DNA of 64,000 nucleotides from NCBI GenBank assembly GCA_020628645.1, contig JAHDES010000032.1:1-64000 (forward strand). Direction: 5' to 3'. Below the pieces are notes generated by a model that was not told the DNA's origin, searched no databases, and was given only the letters and a program-made list of their open reading frames with translations. Made by a program: the position numbers and the translations under genes. This document shows, piece by piece, positions 16,798 to 26,517 of this stretch (position 1 is the stretch's first letter; every line of letters starts with the position of its first letter). Source of the DNA: Saprospiraceae bacterium (lineage in GTDB: Bacteria > Bacteroidota > Bacteroidia > Chitinophagales > Saprospiraceae).

Positions 16798-19311
16798 CTA
16801 ATAATGTTTTTTGACAGATTCAGATCCCATATTTTGAATGACCGCTTGATTGAACATGTCTTGAAAATTAATGTAGGCAATTTTGGGTTCTTGCACTGCA
16901 TTATATTTACGTTTTTCTACATCAGCAGAAAAGCCTAAATTGACCGTTGAACAACCTAAAGATCGCCCTCGTTTCACCAATTGATAAACGGTTTGACGAT
17001 AAATGTGATGAGAATGTAAATAATCGTAATCAAAACCTAAAAACATTCCATAATATTCCTTACTTGATATCGCGCCGCAGAAGAATCCAACAATTTCTTG
17101 TTCTCCAGATTTAGAAAATTCAGCTTTAAGCTCAATTTTGACCATATCAAAATAGTTCTGCTTTAGCATATCTGCAAAAAATTGCTTGGGCAAAGGAAAC
17201 GTATTGATAGCAAAATTTACCTTTTTCACAGCAGAATACAATTCATAAATACGATCTACATTTTCAATATCGGAAGCATCCATTGGATTGACTTCGAACA
17301 TGTGCCAGAAGGGTCGTAAATATTTTTTATGGTTTTTTCTTCTTTTGTAGGTATGCGCTTCGTAGGTTAAAAATTCTTCATCAGTATTCCAAGTAATATC
17401 ATAAATCTTGTTCTTATTTGGCATTTTGTTGACCACAAAACCTTTGTCCAAGAAAAATTGCTCTAAGAATTTATCCCCTGCCGACATATCTCTAAATACG
17501 ATTAACTCCGTTCCGCGTTTTTGTTCTTCTTCTAATAAAAGATCAACTAATTTGGATAAAGCGGCTTTAGCTTGAGGATGAGAAGTATCTACATGTAATG
17601 GTTCTCCTTCTAGCGATTGACATCCAAGCGCAATTGATTTAGAAATTAGATAATTCGGATTTTCCTTCGTTCTAATTTGTTCTAACTCCATCGACACGGA
17701 TGAAGGCGCTAAAACATCTTCTTTCCATAAAGCTTCAGTAAAGAAAGCGGACAAAATTAAATTATCGGCTTCATCTCGAATGGTGTAATATAAAAACGAC
17801 CAATTGTTGTAGTCATTTTCATTATTAGTAAAGACTTTTTCCATAAACGCAAGACTATCCGAATGATAAACGCCATGTTTAGTCATCACATAATTCCATT
17901 CCTTCATATTTTTTAGTTTTGAGATGGAATCAGTGTATTCAATTTTTAAAGTAGAAGATGATTCATTTGCTTGATTTGCATCCGAAGATGGAGTTGAAGT
18001 AGTCTGAGTGGAAGCATTTACCAATGGGAAATATTGTGCTAAGTCCTCAAATTCTGGCTTCTTAAAAGATCTAGCTAATTCTTTGAATGTAAAATTCTCC
18101 TTCGCCATTTCTCTTGGCAAATGATAGGCAATTCGTTCGATCAAACCATCAATGTCTTCTTTTTGTATATGACACGTAATTAAAAATCGTATACCTGCAC
18201 AACGAACCGATACCGCTGGAAATCCTCCGACATTGGTTAAATAACCATCATTAATCAAGGCATCCAACATATTGTAAGCTATTTTTAATAAGCCAGTTGG
18301 AATATAAAAAATAGGCGATTCTTCTTCTTTAACTTGTGGTAGATTGTACTTGCGAATTAATTTATTGGTGTAGCGAATTTTGTCCATTAAATCTTCCTGC
18401 AATTCTACTAATTCATCGGTCAAATGAATTTTAGCGGAAGCGATGGCAGCACCTAATAAACCAGAACTCAAAGGAGCAGAAAAAATCATGGTATTCCCAC
18501 AATTACGAACTCTCCGACAATACTCAGGATCTTTCGTTACCAAAACCCCTCCAATAACACCAAAGCCTTTACCCAAGGAAACGGTCATCATCATCTTTGG
18601 ATGTAAATCAACCTCACTTAATACGTGTCCTCTTCCATGTTTTCCTTTCCAACTACAGCCATGTGCATCATCTACGTATAGATAAAAGGAAGGATATTTA
18701 TCCATCAATTCCACTAGTTTTTTCATATCAGGAGCATCGCCGTACATGGAGTAAATACCATCTAAAACATACCAGATTTTCTCGTATTGCTTGCCTCGAT
18801 ATTTTTTAATCATATCCTCCAAAATATCGTAACGGTTATGTCGTACTGTTTTTACGGTAAGACCACTTGCTTTTTTATATTGTACCGCTTGTGTCATACT
18901 TGCATGTACTTGATGGTCGAGCAATACCAAATCATCACTTCCAAAAAGAACAGGAATAGCAGATAAATGAAGCATGGTAGATGAAGGCGCCACCACGACA
19001 TGCCCGCCATACATTTTACTGAGTAGTTCTTCCAATTCGACATAATATCCTGAAGAAACATAAGCACGAGACATAGTCAGGCGAATACCTTCTTGTTGGA
19101 TGGCCTCAATCGAGGCTTGTTTTACTTTAGGATGTCGTTCTAAGCCCAAATAATTACAATTACCAAAATGGATAACTTCTTTGTTGCGAATGATGAGTTT
19201 TCTACCGCTAATAACTTTGTTAGTATTTAGCTGTAATACATTAGAATCTATACCGTGAATAACGACATTATCAATAATATCGACGATATTAGAATGCTTT
19301 ACTTTTGCCAT
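16798..19311 (-). CDS. Fused alpha-oxoamine synthase (PLP) and GNAT-like acyltransferase
   Basis: 837 residues in two parts. Residues 30-400 are an alpha-oxoamine synthase (family of serine palmitoyltransferase, KBL, BioF, which condense an amino acid with acyl-CoA). PLP-stacking His136 (LDHQVHAS), Asp214 with VDDAHG, and Schiff-base Lys248 (SLGKGFG) are all present. A Ser/Thr/Asn-rich linker covers 431-455. Residues about 456-837 resemble a GNAT/BioF2-like acyltransferase (GCSTVNLGFSADVEKRKYN near the end). Bacterial ceramide synthases are also GNAT-type, so the fusion might make a sphingolipid or sulfonolipid backbone and N-acylate it; this is inference. The gene is monocistronic. Confidence 0.8.
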   Translation of the reverse strand: MAKVKHSNIVDIIDNVVIHGIDSNVLQLNTNKVISGRKLIIRNKEVIHFGNCNYLGLERHPKVKQASIEAIQQEGIRLTMSRAYVSSGYYVELEELLSKMYGGHVVVAPSSTMLHLSAIPVLFGSDDLVLLDHQVHASMTQAVQYKKASGLTVKTVRHNRYDILEDMIKKYRGKQYEKIWYVLDGIYSMYGDAPDMKKLVELMDKYPSFYLYVDDAHGCSWKGKHGRGHVLSEVDLHPKMMMTVSLGKGFGVIGGVLVTKDPEYCRRVRNCGNTMIFSAPLSSGLLGAAIASAKIHLTDELVELQEDLMDKIRYTNKLIRKYNLPQVKEEESPIFYIPTGLLKIAYNMLDALINDGYLTNVGGFPAVSVRCAGIRFLITCHIQKEDIDGLIERIAYHLPREMAKENFTFKELARSFKKPEFEDLAQYFPLVNASTQTTSTPSSDANQANESSSTLKIEYTDSISKLKNMKEWNYVMTKHGVYHSDSLAFMEKVFTNNENDYNNWSFLYYTIRDEADNLILSAFFTEALWKEDVLAPSSVSMELEQIRTKENPNYLISKSIALGCQSLEGEPLHVDTSHPQAKAALSKLVDLLLEEEQKRGTELIVFRDMSAGDKFLEQFFLDKGFVVNKMPNKNKIYDITWNTDEEFLTYEAHTYKRRKNHKKYLRPFWHMFEVNPMDASDIENVDRIYELYSAVKKVNFAINTFPLPKQFFADMLKQNYFDMVKIELKAEFSKSGEQEIVGFFCGAISSKEYYGMFLGFDYDYLHSHHIYRQTVYQLVKRGRSLGCSTVNLGFSADVEKRKYNAVQEPKIAYINFQDMFNQAVIQNMGSESVKKHY

Positions 19312-19625
19312 GAATTTTTGTTTATATTAATAATAGATTTGTATTTTCGACAATAGTATGTTGCTTGAAAATGAGCATTGGCACACTTTCAAAATATAAA
19401 AAGATGATCCACTTGACATGGGGTGTCAGTAAAGAAAAACCATAATCAAAAGAGAGAAATATGATAGCTTTGAAAAATAGCTATCTTGTTTTCATTAAAG
19501 AGATTTTTAGCTTTTCCATTTTTTTGTAAACTATTTTTTGTTAGCACCAAGATAAGGAATAAGTTGGATACTTAGTAGCTATTATGTTACTTTTTACAAT
19601 TCATTAGGCAATTTAGATAAGAATT

Positions 19626-19664
19626 AAAAAAGTGCTTAGAAACTAATGGTCTAAGCACTTTTTT
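19626..19664 (-). terminator. Intrinsic terminator downstream of topA
   Basis: A 15-bp perfect stem (19626-19640 with 19650-19664) with core AGTGCTTAGA flanked by A6/T6 runs, so it can work in both directions. It lies about 150 nt past the topA stop codon. The gap 19312-19812 otherwise contains the palindromic repeat at 19700-19812. Confidence 0.75.
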
Positions 19665-19699
19665 AATTTTGTTGACAAAGAAAGCATTTTTAGTAGTAG

Positions 19700-19812
19700 G
19701 GCACGAATAAATTTACATTTTTATTTCCTCGAATTAGTTCAATTAACGTCATTTTCAATGACTCATAATTTTCGCTATTTCAAGGAAAGTAAATTTATTT
19801 TCTCCGCGTGCC
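19700..19812 (+). repeat. Palindromic intergenic repeat, copy A
   Basis: Outer arms GGCACG (19700-19705) and CGTGCC (19807-19812) enclose AATAAATTTAC (19706-19716) and GTAAATTTATTT (19789-19800). The centre contains ATTTTCAATGACT. The element ends directly at the topA stop codon. A second, larger copy lies in reverse orientation at about 55631-55780 and shares the arms, a CCT..AATTAG block and the central 13-mer. Confidence 0.65.
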
Positions 19813-22353
19813 TTATTTTTTCTTCTTCCCGCCTCGGCCTTTTTTAGCGAATGCATCTGGAATTTCAGCTTCTATCAATTTCTTTACCTGTTCTAAAGTA
19901 TATTCTTTGGCTTGTTCAGAGGTGACACGTTGACCATCTACTTTAGGAATTTTGACATTCTTTTTCTTGAATCGAATGAATGGTCCCCATCGTCCATTTT
20001 CGACAGAAATTTTTTCCTCTGGCCATTGATGGATATAACGATTGGCTTCTTTTTCAACTTTTTTCTCGATCAACTCATGCATTTCTTCAAGTGAAATCGT
20101 TGCAGGATCGTATTTTCTAGGAATATTCACAAATAATCCTTTCCATTTTAAGAATGGCCCAAATCGACCTTTACCTTTTGTGATAGGTTCTCCTTTATAA
20201 GTCCCAACAGGCGCATCTGCTTGGCGTTTTTCTTTAATTAACTCAATGGCGCGTTCATAAGAAAGCGTCAAAGGATCTTCCGTACGAGGGATAGAAATAA
20301 AGGCTTTATCATGCTTAACATACGGCCCATAACGACCTGCCCCTACTGTAACTTCAAAATCTTCATATGAACCTAACACTCTTGGAAGTTTGAATAAATC
20401 TTTCGCTTCTTCAAATGTGATAGTTTCCATGGATTGTCCAGGTCGAAGATTGGCATAGCGTGGTTTTTCTTCTTCTGCTAATTCATCGGGTGCACCAATT
20501 TGGACTACAGGACCAAATCTAGACATCCGTACAAGGAGTGTTCGTCCTGTTTCAGGGTCTTTACCTAGGATTCGTTCTCCTGTAGCACGTTCTGCATTTG
20601 CGAGGGTTTCCTCAACTGTTTCGTGAAAAGGTTCATAGAATTTACCCAGAATATTCGTCCAATTTTCTTTTCCATCGGCAATGGTATCGAATTTCTTTTC
20701 AATACCTGCGGTGAAACTATAATTCATTACTTCTTCAAAATGCTCGGATAGAAAATCACTTACGAGCATGCCCATATCTGTTGGAAATAAGCGATTTTTT
20801 GAAGCTCCTGTCATTTCTTGATTGACTTTTTTGTCAATCTTACCTTCAGCTAATTTTATTACATTAAAATTTCTTGGCGTACCCTCACGCGTTTCTTTCA
20901 CTACATATCCTCGTGCTTCTTCCATGATTTTACTAATGGTAGGTGCGTAAGTAGAAGGACGACCTATACCTAATTCTTCTAATTTTTTGACTAAGCCTGC
21001 TTCAGTAAATCGAGCTGGTGGACGGGTAAAGCGTTCCGTAGCAGTCATCTCACGAAGATCAATGACTTGTCCAATTTTTAATGGTGGTAAAATGCCTTTT
21101 GCTTCATCTTCTTCGTCATCATCTTTGGATTCGAGATAAACTTTCAGGAAACCGTCAAACTTCAAGACTTCTCCTTCTGCCTTTAAAAATGCATCTGGAA
21201 TCGTGGAGATTCCAATATCAACAGTTGTTTTCTCTAATTGCGCATCCGACATTTGAGAGGCGATGGTACGCTTCCAGATTAACTCATACAAGCGTTGTTG
21301 ATCTCGATCATTGACTACATTTTGACGGTCAATATACGTGGGACGAATGGCTTCGTGCGCTTCTTGAGCATTTGAGTTTTTACTTTTGTAACGTCGAGTA
21401 TGTAGGTATTGATTGCCGTAATTTACTTCAATCTGATCGGCTATATTTTTTAAAGCAACTTCACTCAAGGCTGTAGAATCTGTACGCATGTAGGTAATTA
21501 AACCTGCCTCGTATAATTTCTGTGCAGCAATCATAGTACGCTTTACAGCGAAACCTAATTTCCGACTGGCTTCTTGCTGTAAAGTAGAGGTGGTGAAGGG
21601 TGCTGCGGGGCGGCGTTTAGTAGGGCGGACTTTGATATCAGCAATAGAAAAGTTTGCTCCTATACATTTTTGAAGAAAACTATTTGCATCTTGTTCAGTA
21701 TCATAACGAGTGGGCAATTCAGCTTTCAAGGCTACTTTTTGCCCTTTACTATTTAACACATTGAAAATAGCAGTAATTTTATAAAATGGTTTGGCTTCGT
21801 GTGCCATGATTTCTCGTTCTCGCTCCACAATGAGTTTCACTGCAACAGATTGAACTCGACCAGCCGATAATTTACCTTTTACTTTTCGCCATAATAAGCC
21901 AGAAAGTTCAAACCCAACTAAGCGATCTAAAATACGACGCGCTTGTTGTGCATTGACAAGATTTAAGTCTACTTTTCGAGGAGATTGAATCGCTTTCTGA
22001 ATAGCTGGTTTGGTGATTTCTCGAAAGACAATGCGTTTTGTCGTCATTTCATCCAAGCCTAAGACTTTACATAAATGCCAAGAAATGGCTTCCCCTTCTC
22101 GGTCTTCATCCGTAGCGAGCCAAACTTCATCCACTTTTTTGACCCAGTCTTTAAGATCTTTGACAACTTTCTTTTTTTCAGGAGATACAACATAGGAAGG
22201 TTTAAATCCATTGCTAACATCTACGCCTTTATCGCCTTTATCTAGATCACGTACATGTCCAAAACTCGATTTCACCTTAAAATCTTTTCCAAGGTATTTT
22301 TCAATTGTTTTAGCTTTAGCAGGTGACTCTACAATCAATAGATTCTTGGTCAT
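19813..22353 (-). CDS. topA: DNA topoisomerase I (type IA)
   Basis: Relaxes negative supercoils. 846 residues. The N-terminal Toprim domain has LLIVESPAKAKT with Glu9 and the acidic TDEDREGE motif. The catalytic Tyr is residue 288 (ITYMRTDS). The C-terminus has no zinc fingers; instead there are three topo I C-terminal repeats (GRYGPYVKHDKAF, GRFGPFLKWKGLF, GRWGPFIRFKKKN) and a Gly/Lys tail (KKGRGGKKKK). This C-terminal arrangement is usual in Bacteroidota. A terminator and a palindromic repeat follow the gene. Confidence 0.96.
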   Translation of the reverse strand: MTKNLLIVESPAKAKTIEKYLGKDFKVKSSFGHVRDLDKGDKGVDVSNGFKPSYVVSPEKKKVVKDLKDWVKKVDEVWLATDEDREGEAISWHLCKVLGLDEMTTKRIVFREITKPAIQKAIQSPRKVDLNLVNAQQARRILDRLVGFELSGLLWRKVKGKLSAGRVQSVAVKLIVEREREIMAHEAKPFYKITAIFNVLNSKGQKVALKAELPTRYDTEQDANSFLQKCIGANFSIADIKVRPTKRRPAAPFTTSTLQQEASRKLGFAVKRTMIAAQKLYEAGLITYMRTDSTALSEVALKNIADQIEVNYGNQYLHTRRYKSKNSNAQEAHEAIRPTYIDRQNVVNDRDQQRLYELIWKRTIASQMSDAQLEKTTVDIGISTIPDAFLKAEGEVLKFDGFLKVYLESKDDDEEDEAKGILPPLKIGQVIDLREMTATERFTRPPARFTEAGLVKKLEELGIGRPSTYAPTISKIMEEARGYVVKETREGTPRNFNVIKLAEGKIDKKVNQEMTGASKNRLFPTDMGMLVSDFLSEHFEEVMNYSFTAGIEKKFDTIADGKENWTNILGKFYEPFHETVEETLANAERATGERILGKDPETGRTLLVRMSRFGPVVQIGAPDELAEEEKPRYANLRPGQSMETITFEEAKDLFKLPRVLGSYEDFEVTVGAGRYGPYVKHDKAFISIPRTEDPLTLSYERAIELIKEKRQADAPVGTYKGEPITKGKGRFGPFLKWKGLFVNIPRKYDPATISLEEMHELIEKKVEKEANRYIHQWPEEKISVENGRWGPFIRFKKKNVKIPKVDGQRVTSEQAKEYTLEQVKKLIEAEIPDAFAKKGRGGKKKK

Positions 22354-22619
22354 ATTGATAATTTCTTTTCTTTAATTCAAATTAATAAAGCTCTTAACCA
22401 TCTGTTTGACAACTACTTACAGGGATTCATACTAAACTTAACTGAAGTCTTTGTCTAATTTTCTCAACCAAATAAACTAAGATTGGGTAAAAAAAGTTGC
22501 AGGCTTTTTAAAATTATACGACCACAAATGTATAAATTTTACTTTAGGAAAAAAGAAATTTAGGGGAAGGAATTTGTAATATTTTTTCTTACGATTGAAA
22601 AATCAGACCAATAAAAGGA

Positions 22620-22649
22620 GATCAATCAAATTTAAAAATTTGATTGATC
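22620..22649 (-). terminator. Terminator hairpin overlapping the stop codon of the DUF6794 gene
   Basis: A perfect 14-bp stem (22620-22633 with 22636-22649; GATCAATCAAATTT) with a 2-nt loop contains the last codons (DQSNF) and stop of the minus-strand gene. CTCCTTTTATT follows on the minus strand. The rest of 22354-22619 shows no gene. Confidence 0.6.
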
Positions 22650-23207
22650 GTGTTCTTTTTTTTGTTGTAAACTATCTGTAGAAGTTGGTTTGGGTCGTTG
22701 GATAATTTTTTGTTCTAGTACTTTTCCAGTTTTTGCTTTTTGTTGATGAGCTGCTTTACGTTTTTCGATTATCTGTTCAATTTGTTCCTTGATTTTAAGG
22801 GATTTGCGATTTAAATTTCTATGGTATGAAAGTATCACAAAAGTCGCCATGTCGTCTGGATGATGAATTCCTAATTTTTTTAAATAGTGAGAAAAACGAG
22901 ACCCTTGATAAAAACCCCAGTTATGTATCATCCAACGACCAAAACTAAAATGAAGTTTTTTAACCGCCGAAACTTCATCCATTTGTTTAAATTTTATTTG
23001 ATCTGTTTTAGAAATCAATCGATTTAATTCTAAAAAAGCTTGGGTCAAATCTTTTGGGATGTATACATCATATAAAAATTCTTTTTCAATTCGTTTTTGG
23101 TATTGATCCTTATATTCTTTTTCATTCGAAGGAGGTTTTTCTTGAGCGGCTAAGGAATTTAGGCTTAAAAAACCTCCTAAAAATAAAATATAAAATAATC
23201 GATTCAT
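22632..23207 (-). CDS. Secreted DUF6794-like protein
   Basis: About 191 residues from the ATG at 23207. The upstream in-frame ATG at 23243 would bury a clear signal peptide (MNRLFYILFL, ending LAAQ), so the inner start is preferred. Residues about 45-140 match the DUF6794 pattern as I remember it: VYIPKDLTQAFLELNRLI, then FSFGRWMIHNWGFYQGSRFS, then LGIHHPDDMATFVILSYHR. The C-terminus is Lys/Gln-rich and probably disordered. Function is unknown. Its stop codon lies in a hairpin. Confidence 0.75.
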   Translation of the reverse strand: MNRLFYILFLGGFLSLNSLAAQEKPPSNEKEYKDQYQKRIEKEFLYDVYIPKDLTQAFLELNRLISKTDQIKFKQMDEVSAVKKLHFSFGRWMIHNWGFYQGSRFSHYLKKLGIHHPDDMATFVILSYHRNLNRKSLKIKEQIEQIIEKRKAAHQQKAKTGKVLEQKIIQRPKPTSTDSLQQKKEHDQSNF

Positions 23208-23249
23208 CCTTTCTGCTTTTGTTGATACTAATACAAAAATCATTCTATA

Positions 23250-23400
23250 CCCCTTACTTAAGTAGTTCCAGGGGGTTATTCGGGCAGAAAATTTTAACGA
23301 AAGAGATCAAAATAAAGCTTCAAACGCTTCATCACGTCGCTATTTCAGCTTTTTATTGATCTCAAAATTTTTGCCCGAATAATTAACACCCCTTACTTAA
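23250..23400. mobile_element. MITE-like hairpin element with 12-bp flanking direct repeats
   Basis: Imperfect inverted repeats of about 46 bp (23272-23319 and 23347-23392) share GGGG, TTATTCGGGCA, AAAATTTT, GAGATCAA and AAAGCT. A 27-nt loop separates them. CCCCTTACTTAA occurs on both sides, at 23250-23261 and 23389-23400, as a target duplication might. The right copy overlaps the arm end by four bases, so the exact ends are unsure. No ORF is inside. Confidence 0.6.
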
Positions 23401-23441
23401 CATATCTTGTATAATAAAAAGTATGCAACGATCTCTATTCT

Positions 23442-26417
23442 TTACAACCGAATTAATTTTTTAACAAATCTGGTTTCATTAATTTGTAATTGGAGGAAAT
23501 AAACTCCACTTGACAAATCATGTGCAGGTATTTCCCACTCCTCAAAAGGTCGAATATATTTTTCTGGAAAAGAACGAATCATTTGCCCCTTAAAATTGAC
23601 AATGGAAGCTTGAATATTTATGATAGATTGTCCTGTATACAGGATCTTAAAATGTTCTGTAAACGGATTAGGATATAGTTTAAATAGAAGATTTCCCTCT
23701 ATATCATTTGTATTTTCAATTAAATCACTCGTAGCTTCTAAAGTCATACCTGCTACATCTGTACATCCAATATTATTTTCGACCGATAAACTTACATAGT
23801 AGGTTCCAGGGATAGCATAAGTATGTGAGGGATTTTGTTCTGTACTACTATTTCCATCTCCAAAATCCCAATACCAAGAAGAGGCATCCATTGAACTATC
23901 AGAAAAAACGAACATTTCACCAAAATCTAAGTTAATCGTATCCGAAGAAACTACAAATTCAGCTTGAGGTATACTATCAGCAGGTAATACTTCTACCAAA
24001 ACAGGAACTCGTCCACAAACATCATAAAATTCAATTTGCCAATCATAAAAAGGGCCGTAAGTTTGAATACCTGCTTGATTGCTTGCCGCATTAATCGTTA
24101 ATACATCATTTACAACAAAAGGATAATCAAATTCGCCCACAGAATAAGAAAGGGCATTACCTTGATGTAATTTAAATTGATATTCCCCTGGTTCAATTTT
24201 TAGATTAAGGTCTACTACTTTTTCACCACTTCCAGCTAAAATAAGTGTTTTCTCAGAAACGACTTCTCCTGCATTATCCAATAATTGAATAATTCGTCCT
24301 CCTGGGTTATCATAAAAGACTTTTACAGATTTTAAGGTAAATGGATAAATAGATTCAAATTTCATTAAAACAGTGTTATCTTCTTCTAAAGTTGGGGTTC
24401 CTTCAGATTGATCACTCAGACCTGCTTGACCATTTCGAAGTACATCTGCAAAAAAAGTAGTAGTAGTATCAAGTGGATCAGTTGTAAATTGGAAACCCTC
24501 CCCTACTTTATTGCCATTATTAATGGCATCATACCATTCTACCACAGCATCACCTACATAATCACAATACAAAACAGCATTGGCATTTTTACAAACTTTC
24601 ACTTCTGATTCTCCCATGACTGAGGCATTGTAACCTATTGCAGATGAAATGATAATGGGTTGTTGAATTCGATTATTTAAAGGACGATAATCAGGCAATC
24701 CATTAACTTTTTGAATATCAATTGCCATCAAAAAATTTCCAGATTCTAACTCTTGTATAGGTAAAGAGATAAATGTTCTATCATGAGGAGCAAGATAGCC
24801 ATTCCAAGTATACAAACTAACTAAATCACCATCTAAAAGGTACGTAAAATCTAAAGAATAAATTGGATTTACACCTGCATTTTCGACCATCACAAATGGA
24901 GAAACTTCATTGCCACATTCTACAGCTTGAACACTTGAACTTATTAAAATAACATCATTGGTATTAACTGGAGGAACAGGTTCGTATCCTTTTGCTATTA
25001 AATAATTATAAGCTTCTAGGGCATTAATCATTCCCATTCCATAAACATTATCTTCTCCTTCATCTCCTAAATCAGTACAAGTATGAAAAACCGCTAATTT
25101 CAATTCTCTACCTGTCAAGTATGGAAACGCTTCTTTCAATAACATAATCACACCAGAAACATGTGGTGCTGCCATAGAAGTCCCTGACTTTTGACCATAT
25201 TCTCCATTAAAAACCGCAGAGCGAACGTTTACCCCTGGAGCTGCAACTTCTGGTTTGATGAGCAAGGTGCCTTCTCCGCCACAATGTGATGGCCCACGGC
25301 TACTAAAATCAGCGACGAGATATGGAGAAAAGACGCGTGTTGCAGCAACGGTAAAAGCATCTACAGTATCTCTATTTATGTTGTGTGGTTGAGTGATCGT
25401 TCCGTCATCAGGCCCTTCATTTCCAGCAGAAAAGATAACTGCAATACCTGCCACCTCCAGTGCTTCTAAAGTAGGTACATAAATGCTAGTACAATCTTCC
25501 CCCTGTAATGTAGGGTCATACCAAGAATTATTTATGACATCTGGCATATCCTCAATGGTAGTAGGATTTTGATCAGGATCAAGCGACCATTCAAATGCTC
25601 CAATATTATCTGCTGTACCAAGTCCACAAAGAATTGCTCCCCCTACCCAACGGGCATTGTATGCAACACCTATCGTATCTTTATTTAGTCGATCCAAGCC
25701 CATCATTGTTCCCAAAACATGTGTTCCGTGATCGCCACAATCCTCTGGTAAATCTGTCGATTGGTTAAAATCATACCATGCTTCATACTGATTGGTACTA
25801 TGAAAACCTGCGTATTGATTAGCAATGGAGGGATGATGAGGATCAACTCCAGTATCAGCTACAAAGCCCATTTGACCATAACCAGTATAGCCTTTTTCCC
25901 AGAGCGCAGGTGCATTGACAGCCAATAAACCTGGTTCGATAGAATTGGGTTCAATAGGTAGGTTTTCTGCTTCTGTAATGGCTTCGGTTAGTTCTAAATT
26001 GGCATCATAGCCAATCCAAGCAATGTAGGGATCATTGCTTAGTTTTTCTATTAAACTTTTTTTAGCTTTCAGAAAAACAGCATTGGCAATCCAGAAAGAA
26101 TGAATGCTGTTAGTTTCTACAGCAGTAGATTGTTCAAATTCTTGAATATATTTAAGCTGTGTACTTGCAGCTTTTTCTTTCAACAAAGGGATGAGCGTAG
26201 CCGTCCGTTCTTCGAGCGATGCTTTTTGGAGACGAAGTTGTTGTTCGAGTTGTTGAAGATTAATTTGGTCTTCTAATAAGACATAAATAGGGTGATATGT
26301 TTCAGGAGAATCAATAACTAAATCCTGTACCTTTTTTTGAACTACAGAAGGATTGATGGATTGAGCAATTAACAAACTTGAAAAAAAGCAGAAGAATAAA
26401 GTAAAAACTCGCCACAT
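23442..26417 (-). CDS. Secreted subtilisin-like serine protease with PKD and T9SS sorting domains
   Basis: 991 residues. Signal peptide about 1-19. A propeptide-like region precedes an S8 catalytic domain with the triad Asp188 (VADTGVD), His230 (DHGTHVLGTMMG) and Ser414 (SGTSMAAPHVSG); the oxyanion Asn is in FSAGNEGP (near 333). A CARDB-like segment and beta domains lie in the middle. A PKD domain at about 815-895 contains WDFGDGNSSTEQNPSHTY. The C-terminal 80 residues (LYPNPFTEHFKI, then SSGVYFLQLQI and FVKKLIRL) form a type A T9SS sorting domain. It is therefore an exported, probably surface-attached peptidase. Confidence 0.93.
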   Translation of the reverse strand: MWRVFTLFFCFFSSLLIAQSINPSVVQKKVQDLVIDSPETYHPIYVLLEDQINLQQLEQQLRLQKASLEERTATLIPLLKEKAASTQLKYIQEFEQSTAVETNSIHSFWIANAVFLKAKKSLIEKLSNDPYIAWIGYDANLELTEAITEAENLPIEPNSIEPGLLAVNAPALWEKGYTGYGQMGFVADTGVDPHHPSIANQYAGFHSTNQYEAWYDFNQSTDLPEDCGDHGTHVLGTMMGLDRLNKDTIGVAYNARWVGGAILCGLGTADNIGAFEWSLDPDQNPTTIEDMPDVINNSWYDPTLQGEDCTSIYVPTLEALEVAGIAVIFSAGNEGPDDGTITQPHNINRDTVDAFTVAATRVFSPYLVADFSSRGPSHCGGEGTLLIKPEVAAPGVNVRSAVFNGEYGQKSGTSMAAPHVSGVIMLLKEAFPYLTGRELKLAVFHTCTDLGDEGEDNVYGMGMINALEAYNYLIAKGYEPVPPVNTNDVILISSSVQAVECGNEVSPFVMVENAGVNPIYSLDFTYLLDGDLVSLYTWNGYLAPHDRTFISLPIQELESGNFLMAIDIQKVNGLPDYRPLNNRIQQPIIISSAIGYNASVMGESEVKVCKNANAVLYCDYVGDAVVEWYDAINNGNKVGEGFQFTTDPLDTTTTFFADVLRNGQAGLSDQSEGTPTLEEDNTVLMKFESIYPFTLKSVKVFYDNPGGRIIQLLDNAGEVVSEKTLILAGSGEKVVDLNLKIEPGEYQFKLHQGNALSYSVGEFDYPFVVNDVLTINAASNQAGIQTYGPFYDWQIEFYDVCGRVPVLVEVLPADSIPQAEFVVSSDTINLDFGEMFVFSDSSMDASSWYWDFGDGNSSTEQNPSHTYAIPGTYYVSLSVENNIGCTDVAGMTLEATSDLIENTNDIEGNLLFKLYPNPFTEHFKILYTGQSIINIQASIVNFKGQMIRSFPEKYIRPFEEWEIPAHDLSSGVYFLQLQINETRFVKKLIRL

Positions 26418-26517
26418 GAGCTATTTGTAGATTTTTCTTGTTCAATACCTAATATAAGGTGTACCTTTACAGATAGTAGTAAAGATAACAATTTTGTAAA
26501 CCAAGTTTATCCTCAAA

